Below are positions 34,746 through 46,690 of a DNA stretch of 64,000 nucleotides, piece after piece. The notes beneath the pieces are model-generated. The model was not told the DNA's origin. It saw only the letters and a list, made by a program, of their open reading frames with translations, and did no database searches. The stretch's first letter is position 1. Each line of letters starts with the position of its first letter. The DNA lies in assembly GCA_032622095.1 (NCBI GenBank), contig CP136067.1, positions 56,645,899 through 56,709,898 of the forward strand. Reading direction: 5' to 3'. A program made the translations under genes and the position numbers. The stretch is from Siphonodentalium dalli (Eukaryota; Mollusca; Scaphopoda; Gadilida; Siphonodentaliidae).

Positions 34746-37700
34746 AGATATATAGTAGTCATATATATTTCGGACAGTCCTAAACCCTTTTCACAGAATT
34801 GACGAATACGAGTCCATTTGTGAATATACATAGTGTTGTTCAAACTGCTTGCTATATATACTCACAGTATACAAGTATCTCGAGTCCCTGGCACATGTGT
34901 CAGTATGTAACTATTTGTCCATAATCGAAAAGCCCAATAAACTTGACATCCACCTTATAAATGATACCCCCCCCCCCCCCCATGCAGATAATTTCTATAT
35001 AACGCTATCGACGTACACGTAAAGTTGATGGTTTCGCCATAGAAGAACCGTGTTATCACCTCGTCTCGTCTGGGGAGCCAACACATAGAATAGAGGCGTA
35101 GTATGAGGGGAGTAACCAAATTTATTGCACTCCAAAATCCAGTTAGATCCCTTACAGAAAGTCTCGGTTATGTAATTAAGTTTGTTCCGTTCAACATTTG
35201 CATTGTGTGCTTAAATTAATTACGCCCAAGTTTGATCAAGGGGAAATCGATTTGATTCGAACTTTAGCATACGAAATGTTACTGCGTCAACACCCAGGAG
35301 ATAATTGATCATTGTAACCCCTCTCTCGAGGTTGATTTCATCAACCGCCTCGGCGATTAGGTTTACTGCTGTTTCCGGTCGGGTTATTTCACAGTACTTC
35401 TCCCATATAAGAAATGACAGGACTGTAATCGTAATGTTACCAACATGGAACTATTCTGTGTTTCAGCCGACATTAACTCACGTGAAACTCCAAACCACCT
35501 TTAAGTCATTATGGAAGGAGGGATACGATAGTCGACAACTATACGAAATAACTACAAGACAAAAAAACTTTACAAAACCAAAACAAACAACAAACATTTT
35601 TTTAAATGTTTGTTCACACAACATTCAGACATACGCTCTTTATTTGTACCCTGTCCGGAATATAGACTAACAATTAACGCTCTGTATTATTGAAGCTGAA
35701 GAAAAATCAGAATCCGATTCCACGAGACATCTTTAATTCGGTGGCATATATAACGTATGCATTCTAGAATTTTAACGTTGTTCAAATGTGACCGTTGTCA
35801 TGTATGACATTAATGGAACAACAATAGTGTATGCATGCACCTTGTATATATACGTGTACCGCACAACTTAAAGCCACGTGCATGGTTGTTTGCGCTCCAA
35901 AATACACATAATATTTATTATTCGCGTTTTAATTGTTCGATACATATCTGAACTACCTTTCTACAAACATTCTGCCCCCCCCCCCAAAAAAGACTGATTG
36001 AAGTAATGAAAAATACAACCATGAACATCAGCTATTTTCACGACATGGAATAGAAAAGAGCGTTCCGTGTTAGTATGTTCCGGGTATGGTAGAAATAGAG
36101 ATCGTTTGTCTGACTTTTGGCGAAAAATTGAAAACGTCTGTAAAATGGCTGTGACTTTGGCAAGTATTTGTTCAGAGCATATGAAGCCGGTATATCAATA
36201 TTTCGTGTAGTTATCGACCTATTGCATCCGTCTCTTCAAAAATACTTAGACAAAATTTGGAGGTTCGAATGAGTCATGTCAGTTTAAGCCCACGTCTGGG
36301 GCCATAGATTCCATGATTTGAATTGTTTTTCTGTGGGATCAAAATAGGTCGAGAACAGCTGTACATGTGTACGCTAAACACGGACGCTCCAAAGCGTCAT
36401 GGACCTTTAAGCCAATTTCGAATAACCTGTAGGCGCTCTGACCGCATATTTCGGACCGGAAGTTTTGATTCCGCAGCAGATCATTCACAACATAATATAG
36501 CCACAGGGAATGTGTTTATTGTGTTATTTAATTATCGATCGTGGACATTCGCGGTGTAAATAGTACTTAGACAATTTCCTTAAATTTAATAACCGTGAAA
36601 TGTATTTGTTTAGGGAGAATTTTAACGGCCTGGAACGACGTGCAGTTCAAGCTGTTGTTGAAACCATCTGTTAACGTGCAGGAATTAGTATACGAAGAAA
36701 TTCGATACACAAACATCTTTTGGTTCACTGATCAGGGTAGTAGAACATTCTCCTCATTCGATCAGATGCACACGCAACATAACATGCAAGATCGTTCATA
36801 CGTGTACATGTATAGTTAACCCCGCGGGGTGGGGGTCCCATATATTCAAAACTTTGTGTAACTTCGAATACCTGTTTTGTAGCTTCTCGGGTTCCCGTGG
36901 TTATAACCTTTGAACAATATTATAACGCTATCTTCTATTCGGTTCGAAACGCTGATTTATACCATAATGTCTGTTGTGTGTGTATAACATATATTTCTAA
37001 CTTTCATTAGCCATCCCTTAACTAACAATATTTCTGATTGGGCAAAAACGTCACATGATAATTCACGAAAAAGTCATATTGCACTCCCGAAAAATGTCAC
37101 CGATTCATTTGGCAACTACGTCGTAGTTAGCAAAATAGTTCTTCTGTTACTTCGATTTAAAATTGGAAGTTGTTATGTTTGATATCAATGAAATATAAAG
37201 AAAATTGCCCGCATAAGAACAAACAAATCAACATGGTTAAATGATCTAAATGTAAAGCGAAGCGCACAAAGGGGCCGTTGAATAAAGACTTTGTCTATAA
37301 GATAAAAATATGTGCAAGGCCCCTTAGTGCAGGGGCTGAAGGCCCCTCTGACGCCCATGAAATGTTCCTTTTTTTATCATACATGCACGGATGCATATTA
37401 TTCAGATAATAAGTTTAACTAACTGTCGAACTTAGTGCCTGATCGTACATCAGTTTTCGAAGGGTTAAGACAAATCCGTGCACACACGAAATACGTTTAT
37501 ACTGAAATACTTGTACATGACTCGAATATTGTCACTTCGTGATAAGGAAACACAGTTGAACTTACTGTCTGAACATTTCCCATGCACCAATGAATAGGAA
37601 TCCACCTGCACTTGGATAATTTGTTCGACTGTGTGTTGTTGTCTCTATTTCTTGAACATCCCTCCAGGTGAAGAATAGATCATTCTCGTGCATGTATACT

Positions 37701-38185
37701 TTTATATAAGGATGTGATTATCAATTTAGTAAAGAAAGGGTTTTAGAACATTTGTCTTACTTTCTAGCGCTTCGGTAAATTATTCCACTGAACATAACCA
37801 GTACATGCACACATATTGATACATGTACCAATTATTATCAATTTATTTCTGAACAAGTCTATTGACTTTTAGTTCCGATATTGATTTATCTGCCATGTGA
37901 GTTTCATCCGTCACAGCATTAGTATTTTTCAATTGTAATCCTTGTCACAGTTGATGCTATAAAAGAATGCATCAATTATTTTTTTTTAAATGTTCTTCAA
38001 ATTCAGCACCAACAATGACGTCCGGCAATTGTTCCAATGTTGTGATTTCGAGCTTCATCGGATTTGATGGACATTTTAATTTGCAATAATTCATTCCGAT
38101 CATAATCTTTGCAATTGGCTGTCACCTAAAAGTTCTTGGCCAAACTCATGCGCGTGTAGAACTATTTCAAAATACCCCTGCAATT
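34746..38185. other. No gene recognised
   Basis: AT-rich sequence with a C run at about 34,969 and another near 35,976. Phrases such as acgctctttattt (35,635) and aagagcgttccg (36,057) recall family A and may be old fragments of it. No open frame shows a recognised domain. Confidence 0.45.
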
Positions 38186-38690
38186 GTCACGGTGGGGAAT
38201 CACGTGGTTTCGAATTGATGAGTACCACGCATTTAAAATGGCCGAGGCGATCGCAAACACGAACAGAAACGAGGAAAAGGGTAATAAACTAGGATAATGA
38301 TATATTACCTAGTATTTTGGCAGCTACGAGCATATGCATGCTATACTATTTTTCAAACAAGCTGATACCTCATTTGTGTCCAAACTCACAGTTGTTTGTT
38401 CTAACATTCTGACCAAAGTTGTCACTCGAAGGATTCTCCTAGATGTATATATGGACTGGTGTATTCCATGAACGTCCACATGGCACCTTTGGTCAGAATG
38501 TTATAAAAAAACAGCTCAGTATTTCCGAACAAATAAGGTATCAACATGTTTTTAAAATAAACAACCATATGCTCGTAACAGTCAAAATGCTATGTTTTGT
38601 GTCAGTTCCTCATATATTATGTTTTTGTATGTTTGTACATTTTGAATGCATGGTACTCACCAACCTCGAAACCACGTGATTCTCCGTGAC
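38186..38690. mobile_element. 505-bp palindromic (foldback) MITE
   Basis: Outer inverted ends gtcacgg...ggaatcacgtggtttcga and its inverse tcgaaaccacgtgattctcc...gtgac. The inner arms also pair (cataacattctgaccaaag-type sequence at 38,402-38,418 against 38,487-38,503), so nearly the whole element folds on an axis near 38,450. No coding capacity and no clear target duplication beyond a possible TT. Confidence 0.8.
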
Positions 38691-39353
38691 TTGGTGACTT
38701 AGAAGCGAGTCCATGCGCTGTTCCCAACATTCATAAATGGACACACTAACAACAATATGTCAGACACGTTACTAATAATTTAATCATTTACCTAAAGTTT
38801 CAATAATTTGTGTTTTGTTCAATGAAAACGTTCGAACATGGTGGAAAAGTTCGACGTAAACATGAATGCATTGGAAAAGAACCAGACACTATAAGCCCTC
38901 TAAAATCTACGTTCAAACGCCAAATGATACATGTACATTCACAATCAGATACTGAGTGAAATATAAATCGACGTTGTTCTAAATGTAATATCGAATTAAA
39001 ACAACTGTGTATTGTTACAACATGAATTCATTATCAGCGATAATATTCCTGACTTTACTTGGAAGTCAACAAACTTGCAGGTTGATTGACTTTAGTGACA
39101 GTTGCCATGGCGATGAGATAGTGTGCACCATTGTGTTACCATTATACATGTAACATCGGGCATATAGAGCAACGCACGTGCAAAATAAGCACATTACATT
39201 TATGCTATATTTCACTACAGATATCAAAATTTCATTAAAAAAATGGGGTTTCGGACCATGACATATTGCATTGTTATGATAAAACATGTATATTTGGGGA
39301 TGCGGCTGCGCAATACCTCACCGTGTGACCCGTATAAATGTACGTGTATATTA

Positions 39354-39355
<2 letters not shown>
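38691..39355. other. No gene recognised
   Basis: Nothing identified. Confidence 0.5.

Positions 39356-39414
<59 letters not shown>
39356..39414. repeat. (AT)n microsatellite
   Basis: About 29 uninterrupted AT dinucleotides. Confidence 0.95.
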
Positions 39415-39417
<3 letters not shown>

Positions 39418-40392
39418 TTGACGCGTATGCAAATGCAACAATTCGTATTACATTTCAATCCAAATACAATGTACAAATGTCAAAATTTCACAAATAAATG
39501 CGTTTATGTGGAGCTCGCGTATAGGAATCAACTTTGGTTAATTTGTGCTGCTAATATGCTATGATGGTGGTGGATCCTGCTGAATTGTTATGATGTTGGG
39601 GCAAAACGAAAAAGTACCATTATCTTTTCTAAAGTTGTCAATTTCGCGGCGTTTGGCTAATCCGAGCGATTTTAGAGGAGGCCAGGTCTGTATATGAAAC
39701 ATTCAAGAACATTCCTGTTTAATATTTTGGTGCGAGTCCGTTTGTTAAAATTCGCGGATACCGCAATCGGCTAAGTATTCACTCACATGCACTCAAATCG
39801 GTGGAGTACTGCATGCGTGGATTGGACAACACATGCCCCATTACCATGTGTCCGAGTTGCCCATGTAGATTTCGCGCATGCAACGTCTGTTATAAGTTAT
39901 CTCAATAAATATTATCGGTGTGGTTATATTGCCATAGATCGCTATCTGACTAAACGATGGCGGCATTACAAAGCAATGAGGAGCAAAGGGCACGTGGTGA
40001 AAATTAGCGATCCACCTTAATAATAGGCTAAATGATAATATTTATGCTATAACCTGCTGGCGGTACGATTAGTGTGTATTTATCTTGGAAGAGTGTCTGT
40101 AGATCACACTTCCTTCCAAGTTCTATCACAAAATAACGTTTTGCTATACCCACCAGTCCGTATTATCAAGGAAATTCACACCCATCCACATATATATAGT
40201 TGGTATAATACTATATGTTTTAGATGAAATATCTAGTTCAGTCGTTTAGCATACCAAACCATGTTGTAAATAAACGTACAGTACATATACACGCACATCG
40301 CTGGTGTGTGAATTGAATTTATTTTGCATAAACTCGGACTATATACATATGTACATTTAGATACATCAACACAGTACCAGTCAGAATAAGTT
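39415..40392. other. No gene recognised
   Basis: Nothing identified. A 77-codon plus-strand frame at 39,787-40,020 shows no domain. Confidence 0.45.
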
Positions 40393-40840
40393 GTATATTG
40401 AGGCGCGCCTTTATTTCGATATTGAGCGCGCTTAATTTCGAAAAAGGCGCGATTGTAGCATCAATACCAACAATCTGTCGCGCTTATTGTTGCGATAATG
40501 AGCGCAAAAAATTGCGATATTAAGCGATATTAAATCTAAAATATTGTCGCTATGTATGCAATAATCAATATAGAAGCAATAATTTGCTTTAAATGTCACA
40601 ATTTTGCGATATTGGGCGCGAAAATAGCGCTCTTAATACACCACTTCTTTTTATTTGTACTGTATGTTGCTTTCCAAGGGTGACGGGTCTGTACTACGGT
40701 TTCTGCGTAGTTGGTACGATTTCCTGGTGAAGTTAACTGCTTCGTGACTGGTCTTTCCCCCTCACCATTAAAACTGACAACGTCGTGGTATGAAATCATA
40801 GTGACCCGTATAAACGAAATAACGATAAACCTCAATATAC
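40393..40840. mobile_element. 448-bp inverted-repeat element with gcgatatt motifs
   Basis: The left end gtatattgaggcgcgccttt and the right end ...cctcaatatac are inverse, with imperfect homology over about 28 bp. Between 40,400 and 40,640 the word gcgatatt/ttgagcgcg recurs at least six times in both orientations, giving strong self-complementarity. No coding capacity. Confidence 0.6.
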
Positions 40841-41010
40841 CAATCTTCTATACTTGAGAAAATAATATACGTTTCATTCAGGGAATATCCATTATCCCCT
40901 ACGATGCATACTCAGGGCGGTGCTTGCATTATGGATACGCTTGCCCATTGATATTAACCACAAATGTATACCAATAGACGCAGAACATACCATATTGATA
41001 CCGAAACACC

Positions 41011-43512
41011 GTGGTCCGAATCGGCATCTGCAGTTTAGACCTAGTTTAAACTACCAGTTTAAACTGGGTTTTAGTAGTAAAACCAAGTTTTTCTCCACCG
41101 CTGGGACGACATAGATTTGGTCGATTGCGTCACCGGTGGGCCACACTTGTCCAATTGCAAGGATAGGAGGCGTGGTCTGTCTGTTTATTATCGTTACTTG
41201 TCAATGCATTGTCCGGTCACGCGACCTGTTGTCGCTACATAATCTTCTAATCAGGCGAACAACCCGTGCGCTTTGAGAAATAACGACGAATGCACGGTCT
41301 GTTGAAAAGCGGTTAGATATTATCAAATATCATGGACGAACATGACTTTCGGAACTCAAAAATATCTCTTGAGGGCATGGGTTGGGGCCCGCCATAAATA
41401 CCCCATAGAAACACCACCATCCCTCCCCGGGGGTACCATCCGGACGGGTGAAAATGGGGTATGGACCATTTTCGAGAACGGGAATGATTTCGGCGAATTT
41501 GACGGCATGAATCGGTGGCCCGCCCAAAATACCCGATAGAAACATCACCCCTCACCCCGGAGAACTGGGGTATGGACCATTTTCGAGAACGTTAAGGATT
41601 TAGGCTAATTAATTTGGCAGCAGGAGTGTGTGGTCGATCAAAATACACCATAGAACCCCACACCACCCACCACCCACCCGAGGGAAGGAGTGCCACTCGA
41701 GGAGGTGGGAATGGGGTACGCCCAAATACCGAATAGAAACACCCCAGCCCTCACCCCCGGGGAAGGGTACCTCAAATAAACCCCGTAAACACCCCACCCC
41801 TCACATCCGGACTATGTTCGAGAACGATAAGGATTTCGGCCAATTTGACGGCAGGGGTGTGTGGCCCACTCCAAATATCCCCTAGAAACACCCTACCCTC
41901 ATCCCTGGAGGGTACCACCCTGATTGGTGAAAATGGGGTATGGAGCATTTTATTCCTTATTCTAAAAAAAAACATGCCTCTGTCGGTCAATATTACGGCA
42001 TGTGTAGGTGGCCCGCCCCAAATACCCCATAGAAACACCCCACCCTCACCCGGGTGTCGGAAAGCGGTATGGACCGTTATCGAGAACGGTAAGGATTTCG
42101 GCCAATATGACGGCATTGGTGGGCGGCCCGCCCTCCAATATAGTCCACATAAACACACCCACCCTCACCGCGGGTGGTTCTCCCGAGTGGGTGAAAATCG
42201 GGTATGGACCCGGGGTGCGGGTTGGGGTGTTTCTAGGGGGGGGGGCATTTGGGGTGTGACACCCACCGTTCTCGAAAATGATCGCTACCCCATTTCACCC
42301 ATCGGGGTGGTACCCCCGAGTGAGGGTGCTTCTAGGGGGTAGTTGGAGCGGGATACCCACTCATGACGTCAAATTGACCGAAATCCTTACCGTTCTCGAA
42401 AATGGTCCATACCCCATGTCCACCTCCTGGGGTGGTTCCCCCAGGGTTGAGGGGTGGGATGTTTTCTATGGGACATTTGAGCGGCCATCGATCCATGTCG
42501 TCAAATCGGCCATAAATCCTTACCGGTCTCGAAAATGGCTCATATCCCATGTCCACCCCCCCCCCCCGGATGTGAGGGGTGTTGTGTTTCTATGGGTTAT
42601 TTGGGGCGGGCCACCCACCATACCATCAAATTGGCCGAAATCCTTACAGTTCTCCAAAATGGTCCATACTCCTTCTCCCTCAGGGTGGTCGTTACCCTCC
42701 CCCGGGTGAGGGCTGTGGTGTCTCTGGTGGGTATTTAGGCGGGCCACCAACCCATGCATCAAATTGACCGAAAGAGTCCTTTTTGTGAATAAGGAGTCAG
42801 TTTCAAAAGTTATGTTCGTGTCTAACGTGTCAAACTGATCAGTCCGATCCACCCATGCTCTCAGTCGCCAAAGCGACATCCGAACGAGCGAATTGCAAAC
42901 AAACATATATAGCAAGAAATCATCCATCACACAAGTACCGACATCGCCTCCCCGAATTCCACTAAGACTCTCCTGCATGTACATTGAGTGACAAACGTCC
43001 AAGCATAAACGCCTCCCCCAATTCAAAATAAACACTCCCATATACGCGAAGAAACAACATCAATACTGGGCGAAAAAATCGACCGAATAATTAAACCCAC
43101 AAAACTAGATTTTAGTAAAACCTGGGGTATAGGGTGGTTTAACTTAGATGTTTTTTCAAAGTATATTTAATGGTATATTTTCGAGACGAAAAGTATGGTA
43201 CGTATATATCATATATACAGACGCTTATACTGGTGATTATATAGCCAATTCACCACAAACAATTAGTAATATTACCATAACTTTATCACTTTAATAAAAC
43301 CTAGTTTAAATTGAGATTGAATTCCACAAACTTAAACTGAGTTTATCACAAAACTGGGTTTAACTACACTAAAACCCAGTTTTACTCACATAAAACCTAG
43401 TTTAACTACAGTAAAACCAAGTTTAAATCCTACTTAAACCTAGTTTAAACTGGAGCTAAACCTAGTCTATAATAAAAACCTAGTCTAAACCAGAGATGCC
43501 GATTCGGACCAC
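41011..43512. mobile_element. Composite foldback element 1
   Basis: A 2.5-kb element with 19-bp perfect inverted ends (gtggtccgaatcggcatct and its inverse). The outer domain carries oligomers of the type aaaacctagtttaaact: about 70 bp on the left (41,030-41,095) and about 200 bp on the right (43,290-43,490). The inner domain holds tandem monomers of about 115-130 bp containing ccattttcgagaacgg, aaggatttcggccaatttga and ataccccatagaaacacccc. They are in plus orientation from 41,340 to about 42,235 and in inverted orientation from about 42,255 to 42,770. The stretch 42,780-43,290 is unrelated. No transposase is seen and no target duplication was found. All frames inside (up to 173 codons) are repeat-derived. 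Confidence 0.75.
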
Positions 43513-44400
43513 TTGCGTTGGTCTATGCAGCCGCCTATACATGTATGCTGAGCTACACGTGTATACCTGTATAGTGGTTCCATGTTTCGGAGACTATCCA
43601 GAATGTGGTTTTGACGTCGACTATGGTAGATGCCCAACCTTTATGCTTGTGCAGAATGCATACACACATTCCATCTGCGCATTCATCGAATAATTAACCA
43701 GTCAGTAAAACAATTGCCATTGTGGTTCGCGGCATCTGTCGACAATAGAGAGTTATCAAGATCAAATGTTATTTGGTTTGTCCGAATCACTCACCGCCCC
43801 TCGATAGAGATAACGACAACAAATAGTAAGACAACACAGACAGACGTTCATTATTTGGTCAAGACTAGCGGTGCGGAACTCGTAGGTTCGTCATAATCGC
43901 ATGAGGCTTCTGTCCCTGGGTAAATTGTATCACAGGATTCAACTGGATCGCGGCGTGCTCGAAATATCAATAGATAACTGGATTATTGGGAAACTGTTGT
44001 ATCAACAGCGGGATTTACAACAACTGATAAAATGCGTTATGATATTAAAGCTCTTGAAGGATTTTATCTCCAACCAATTAGTCCATAATGATCGATGAAT
44101 TCACAGGCAATGTGATGATGGTGTCCGATCCATTATGGCCTTGAGTGACAGTTCGCTAAGTACTGGAACTAACGTCATTTGGTCATGCTGTGTGTACACC
44201 TCGAATATGGGACTCCAGTACAACTGTCCACAATATGGCAGTGACATCTGTGGCCCATAAGCGTTCTATGTGCATGCTACCCGTGATAATGTGACAATAT
44301 TCCAACATTTGCGCCATATTTAATCGTATCTGTTCGGATAACATATTTGTATCAATATTTATATTCATATCTATGTATTTTTGTCAACCAAACAATTCTT
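43513..44400. other. No gene recognised
   Basis: Several frames of 60-90 codons without a recognised domain. Confidence 0.45.
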
Positions 44401-44404
44401 AGGA

Positions 44405-44700
44405 CTTTTATAATTATGTCTATGCGTGCGTGCGTCCATCCGGGTGATAACTTGAGCAATATGCAACACCATTTCTTGATATTTGATACGTGGTTCTCAT
44501 TTGAGAAGATGCATGCCAAGTTCTATTTTGGTCATATGATATTTGACGGAGTTATGGCCCTTTTTTCTTAGCAATGGGAGTTTTTGGGTTGTCCGGATGA
44601 TAACTTGAGCATTATTCATATACAATGTATTGATGTTTGGCTCGTTGTTCACATTTGAGAAGACGCAGACCTTGGTTCGATTTTCTACGACTTGGAAATA
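44405..44700 (+). repeat. Two-unit tandem repeat, about 165 bp
   Basis: Two diverged units, each with ggatgataacttgagca, a ttgatatttg-like block, catttgagaaga and ttggttcgatttt or a related sequence. The phrase gacggagttatggccc also occurs in the array at 55.5-55.7 kb. Confidence 0.6.
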
Positions 44701-44884
44701 ATAATATTTGTGTTTTCTAAATCACCTGCTTGTTTTCTTGTCTAATTATCTTATTTCGTCCAGCCCCAGTCTTACAAATAAGATGTAAATCACGACTGGG
44801 ACTGCCAAGCTATTCACATCCATGATCTTATGTTTGGCATTCAATTCTTTTGTATTCTGCTATTATTTTGTTTTCATTTTGCAT

Positions 44885-45600
44885 GTTCTATACTCAGTCT
44901 TGCAATGTGTGAATGGAATGTTGCAAACTTGTTGAACCAATGTATATTGTCTGTTCTAGATCCGTTGTTAGTTTTCTGAACATTACTGTTATCCGTAATT
45001 TCCGCATTTCTCCCAACCTCTCTTGTGATCCATTCAGCTTCAGCATAATGTTTCTCGTTCCTCTCCCATATACGTTTCCAGAATGTTAATACGTTATCGG
45101 GAAGCAGTGTACATGTAACTGTTATTTTAGTTTCTGTATTTTAGCATCTGTAAACATTCTTTGTGTTAATTGCACATGTCTTGTTCTGTCCAAATAGCAC
45201 TGGCATTCTTTCATGTCTACGTATACGCTGTGACTGTTACTGTATTGTTTTCTTTGACTGTTTAAATCACTTTTTCCAGTGTTCTGTCGTTATTCATTAC
45301 ACATTTCCTAGGTACATTCCTCTGGTTCATTTAATTTTCCATTCTTCACCTATATAAGTTAGTGTTGATAAATCTGCCCAAAATGCAATTGTTTTCATAA
45401 TTTGCACTTTCCACATTGGTGTTTTACTTTTCTTGTGACAGACTTGCTTTCTAACAACATTATTCCTAGACAACTTAGGCAGGGAATCACTGCCTTCTAT
45501 ACCTTTCTGAAGCTCACAATTGAGTCTTGAATTGATCTCTTGAACATAATTCAGTACCTGTTTTGTCGTGTTGTTATTGGGCGTTTTACCGTAACACAAT
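44885..45600 (-). pseudogene. LINE fragment, region before RT (R4/Dong-like)
   Basis: The minus strand gives LPKLSRNNVVRKQ, then KKSKTPMWKVQIMKTIAFW and ADLSTL (45,327-45,599). After stops and frame changes it gives RRHERMPVLFGQNK...NTKNVYR, and finally LLPDNVLTFWKRIWE with RNEKHYAEAEWI (about 45,108-44,890). The sequence order PxWK...DLSxL, then FxxNxKxxYR, then FWxxIWxxxxxHxxxAxWI is what I associate with the segment upstream of the RT in R4/Dong-type LINEs. The RT is missing and the piece is riddled with stops. Clade assignment is from memory of family style. Confidence 0.55.
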
Positions 45601-45999
45601 ATACCTGATATTCAGACTGTACATCCACGCTCTGTGATAAGCCTTTCTGTGGTAGATATCAAGTCTGCAAAAAAGAAGCATTTCATGTAAAACTATTTAT
45701 CGACCTATTTTATTCCAGACCAGGCTTCAATCATTCAAGCACCGTTAAATCATTATGTGAACAGAAAATACATTCAGCTCACCATGTCGCCGTTTTACCA
45801 TAACACAATATACCTGATATTCAGACTGTACTTCGATCCTCTGGGATAAGCCTTTCTGTGGTAGATATTAAGTCTGCAAAAAAGAAGCATTTCATGTAAA
45901 ACTATTTATGACCTATTTTATTCCAGTACAGGCTTCAATCAGTCAAGCACCTTTAAATCATTATGTGAACAGAAGATACCTTCAGCTCACCAGTGGGTT
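45582..45999 (+). repeat. 209-bp tandem duplication
   Basis: Two copies with about 90 percent identity by eye, each beginning cgttttacc(g/a)taacacaat and ending in ttcagctcacca. The second copy starts 209 bp after the first (45,582 and 45,791). Confidence 0.85.
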
Positions 46000-46386
46000 A
46001 GAACACCTACAAGTACTCAAGAGCTACTGGGAATGAATAAATTATTTTCAAAGGAATCAATTATATTCAAATCAGAGAATTTATTACGACAAATTATTTC
46101 CAATTATTGCCTCTCAGATCACAACACGGTGACACTTAGACGGGTTTCATCGTATAATGAAAACTTAATGACAGCAATTTTAAACGTAATACATGTTAGA
46201 CTGCGATAAGGATTTTCATTTCATGTACATTCTGGTGCTAATCAGCTCGTAATTCTTATCTTAGACTGTCTGATCAAATTTACTGCTTCTGCGTAGTATA
46301 TACTCATTCTGCGTATGCCAGAATATCTCTGGTGATACCAGAATATCTCTGGTGATACTGTCGGGAATAACGTCGCCTTCAGCAGG
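46000..46386. other. No gene; one 20-bp duplication
   Basis: Nothing coding. At about 46,318-46,358, ccagaatatctctggtgata is repeated twice in tandem; ccagaatatctctgg is itself an imperfect palindrome. Confidence 0.5.
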
Positions 46387-46391
46387 AGGGA

Positions 46392-46690
46392 TGTTACGCC
46401 GAGTTATGTAGTAACTGACGAGTTTTGTGGTAGCTCACGAGTTATGTAGTAACAATCGACGAGTTTTGTGGTAGCTCACGAGTTTTGTAGTAAAATCGAC
46501 GAGTTATGTAGTAATTTGGGTTACGAGTTTTGTAGTAAAATATCGACGAGTTTTGTAGTAAAAAACAAGCTAACGAGTTTTGTAGTAATACTCGTCGAAT
46601 TTTGTAGCAACATTTTTAAGTCAGTTTCAAAGGCGGGTTTGGACTTAATAAAATCTTATATAGTAAATGTTTTCTTGTGTAAGTGTTTGT
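46392..46690 (+). repeat. Left outer arm with 21-bp oligomers
   Basis: About ten imperfect copies of acgagttttgtagtaa with 4-6 bp spacers, then a short unique stretch (gtcagtttcaaaggcggg). Mirrors 53,880-54,186. Regular oligomers at both ends could serve as transposase-binding arrays, which is speculation. Confidence 0.85.

Noticed and set aside
41772-43041. Frames of 128-173 codons on both strands
   Set aside because: Products of GC-rich ~120-bp repeats inside the foldback element; overlapping frames are open in several phases.
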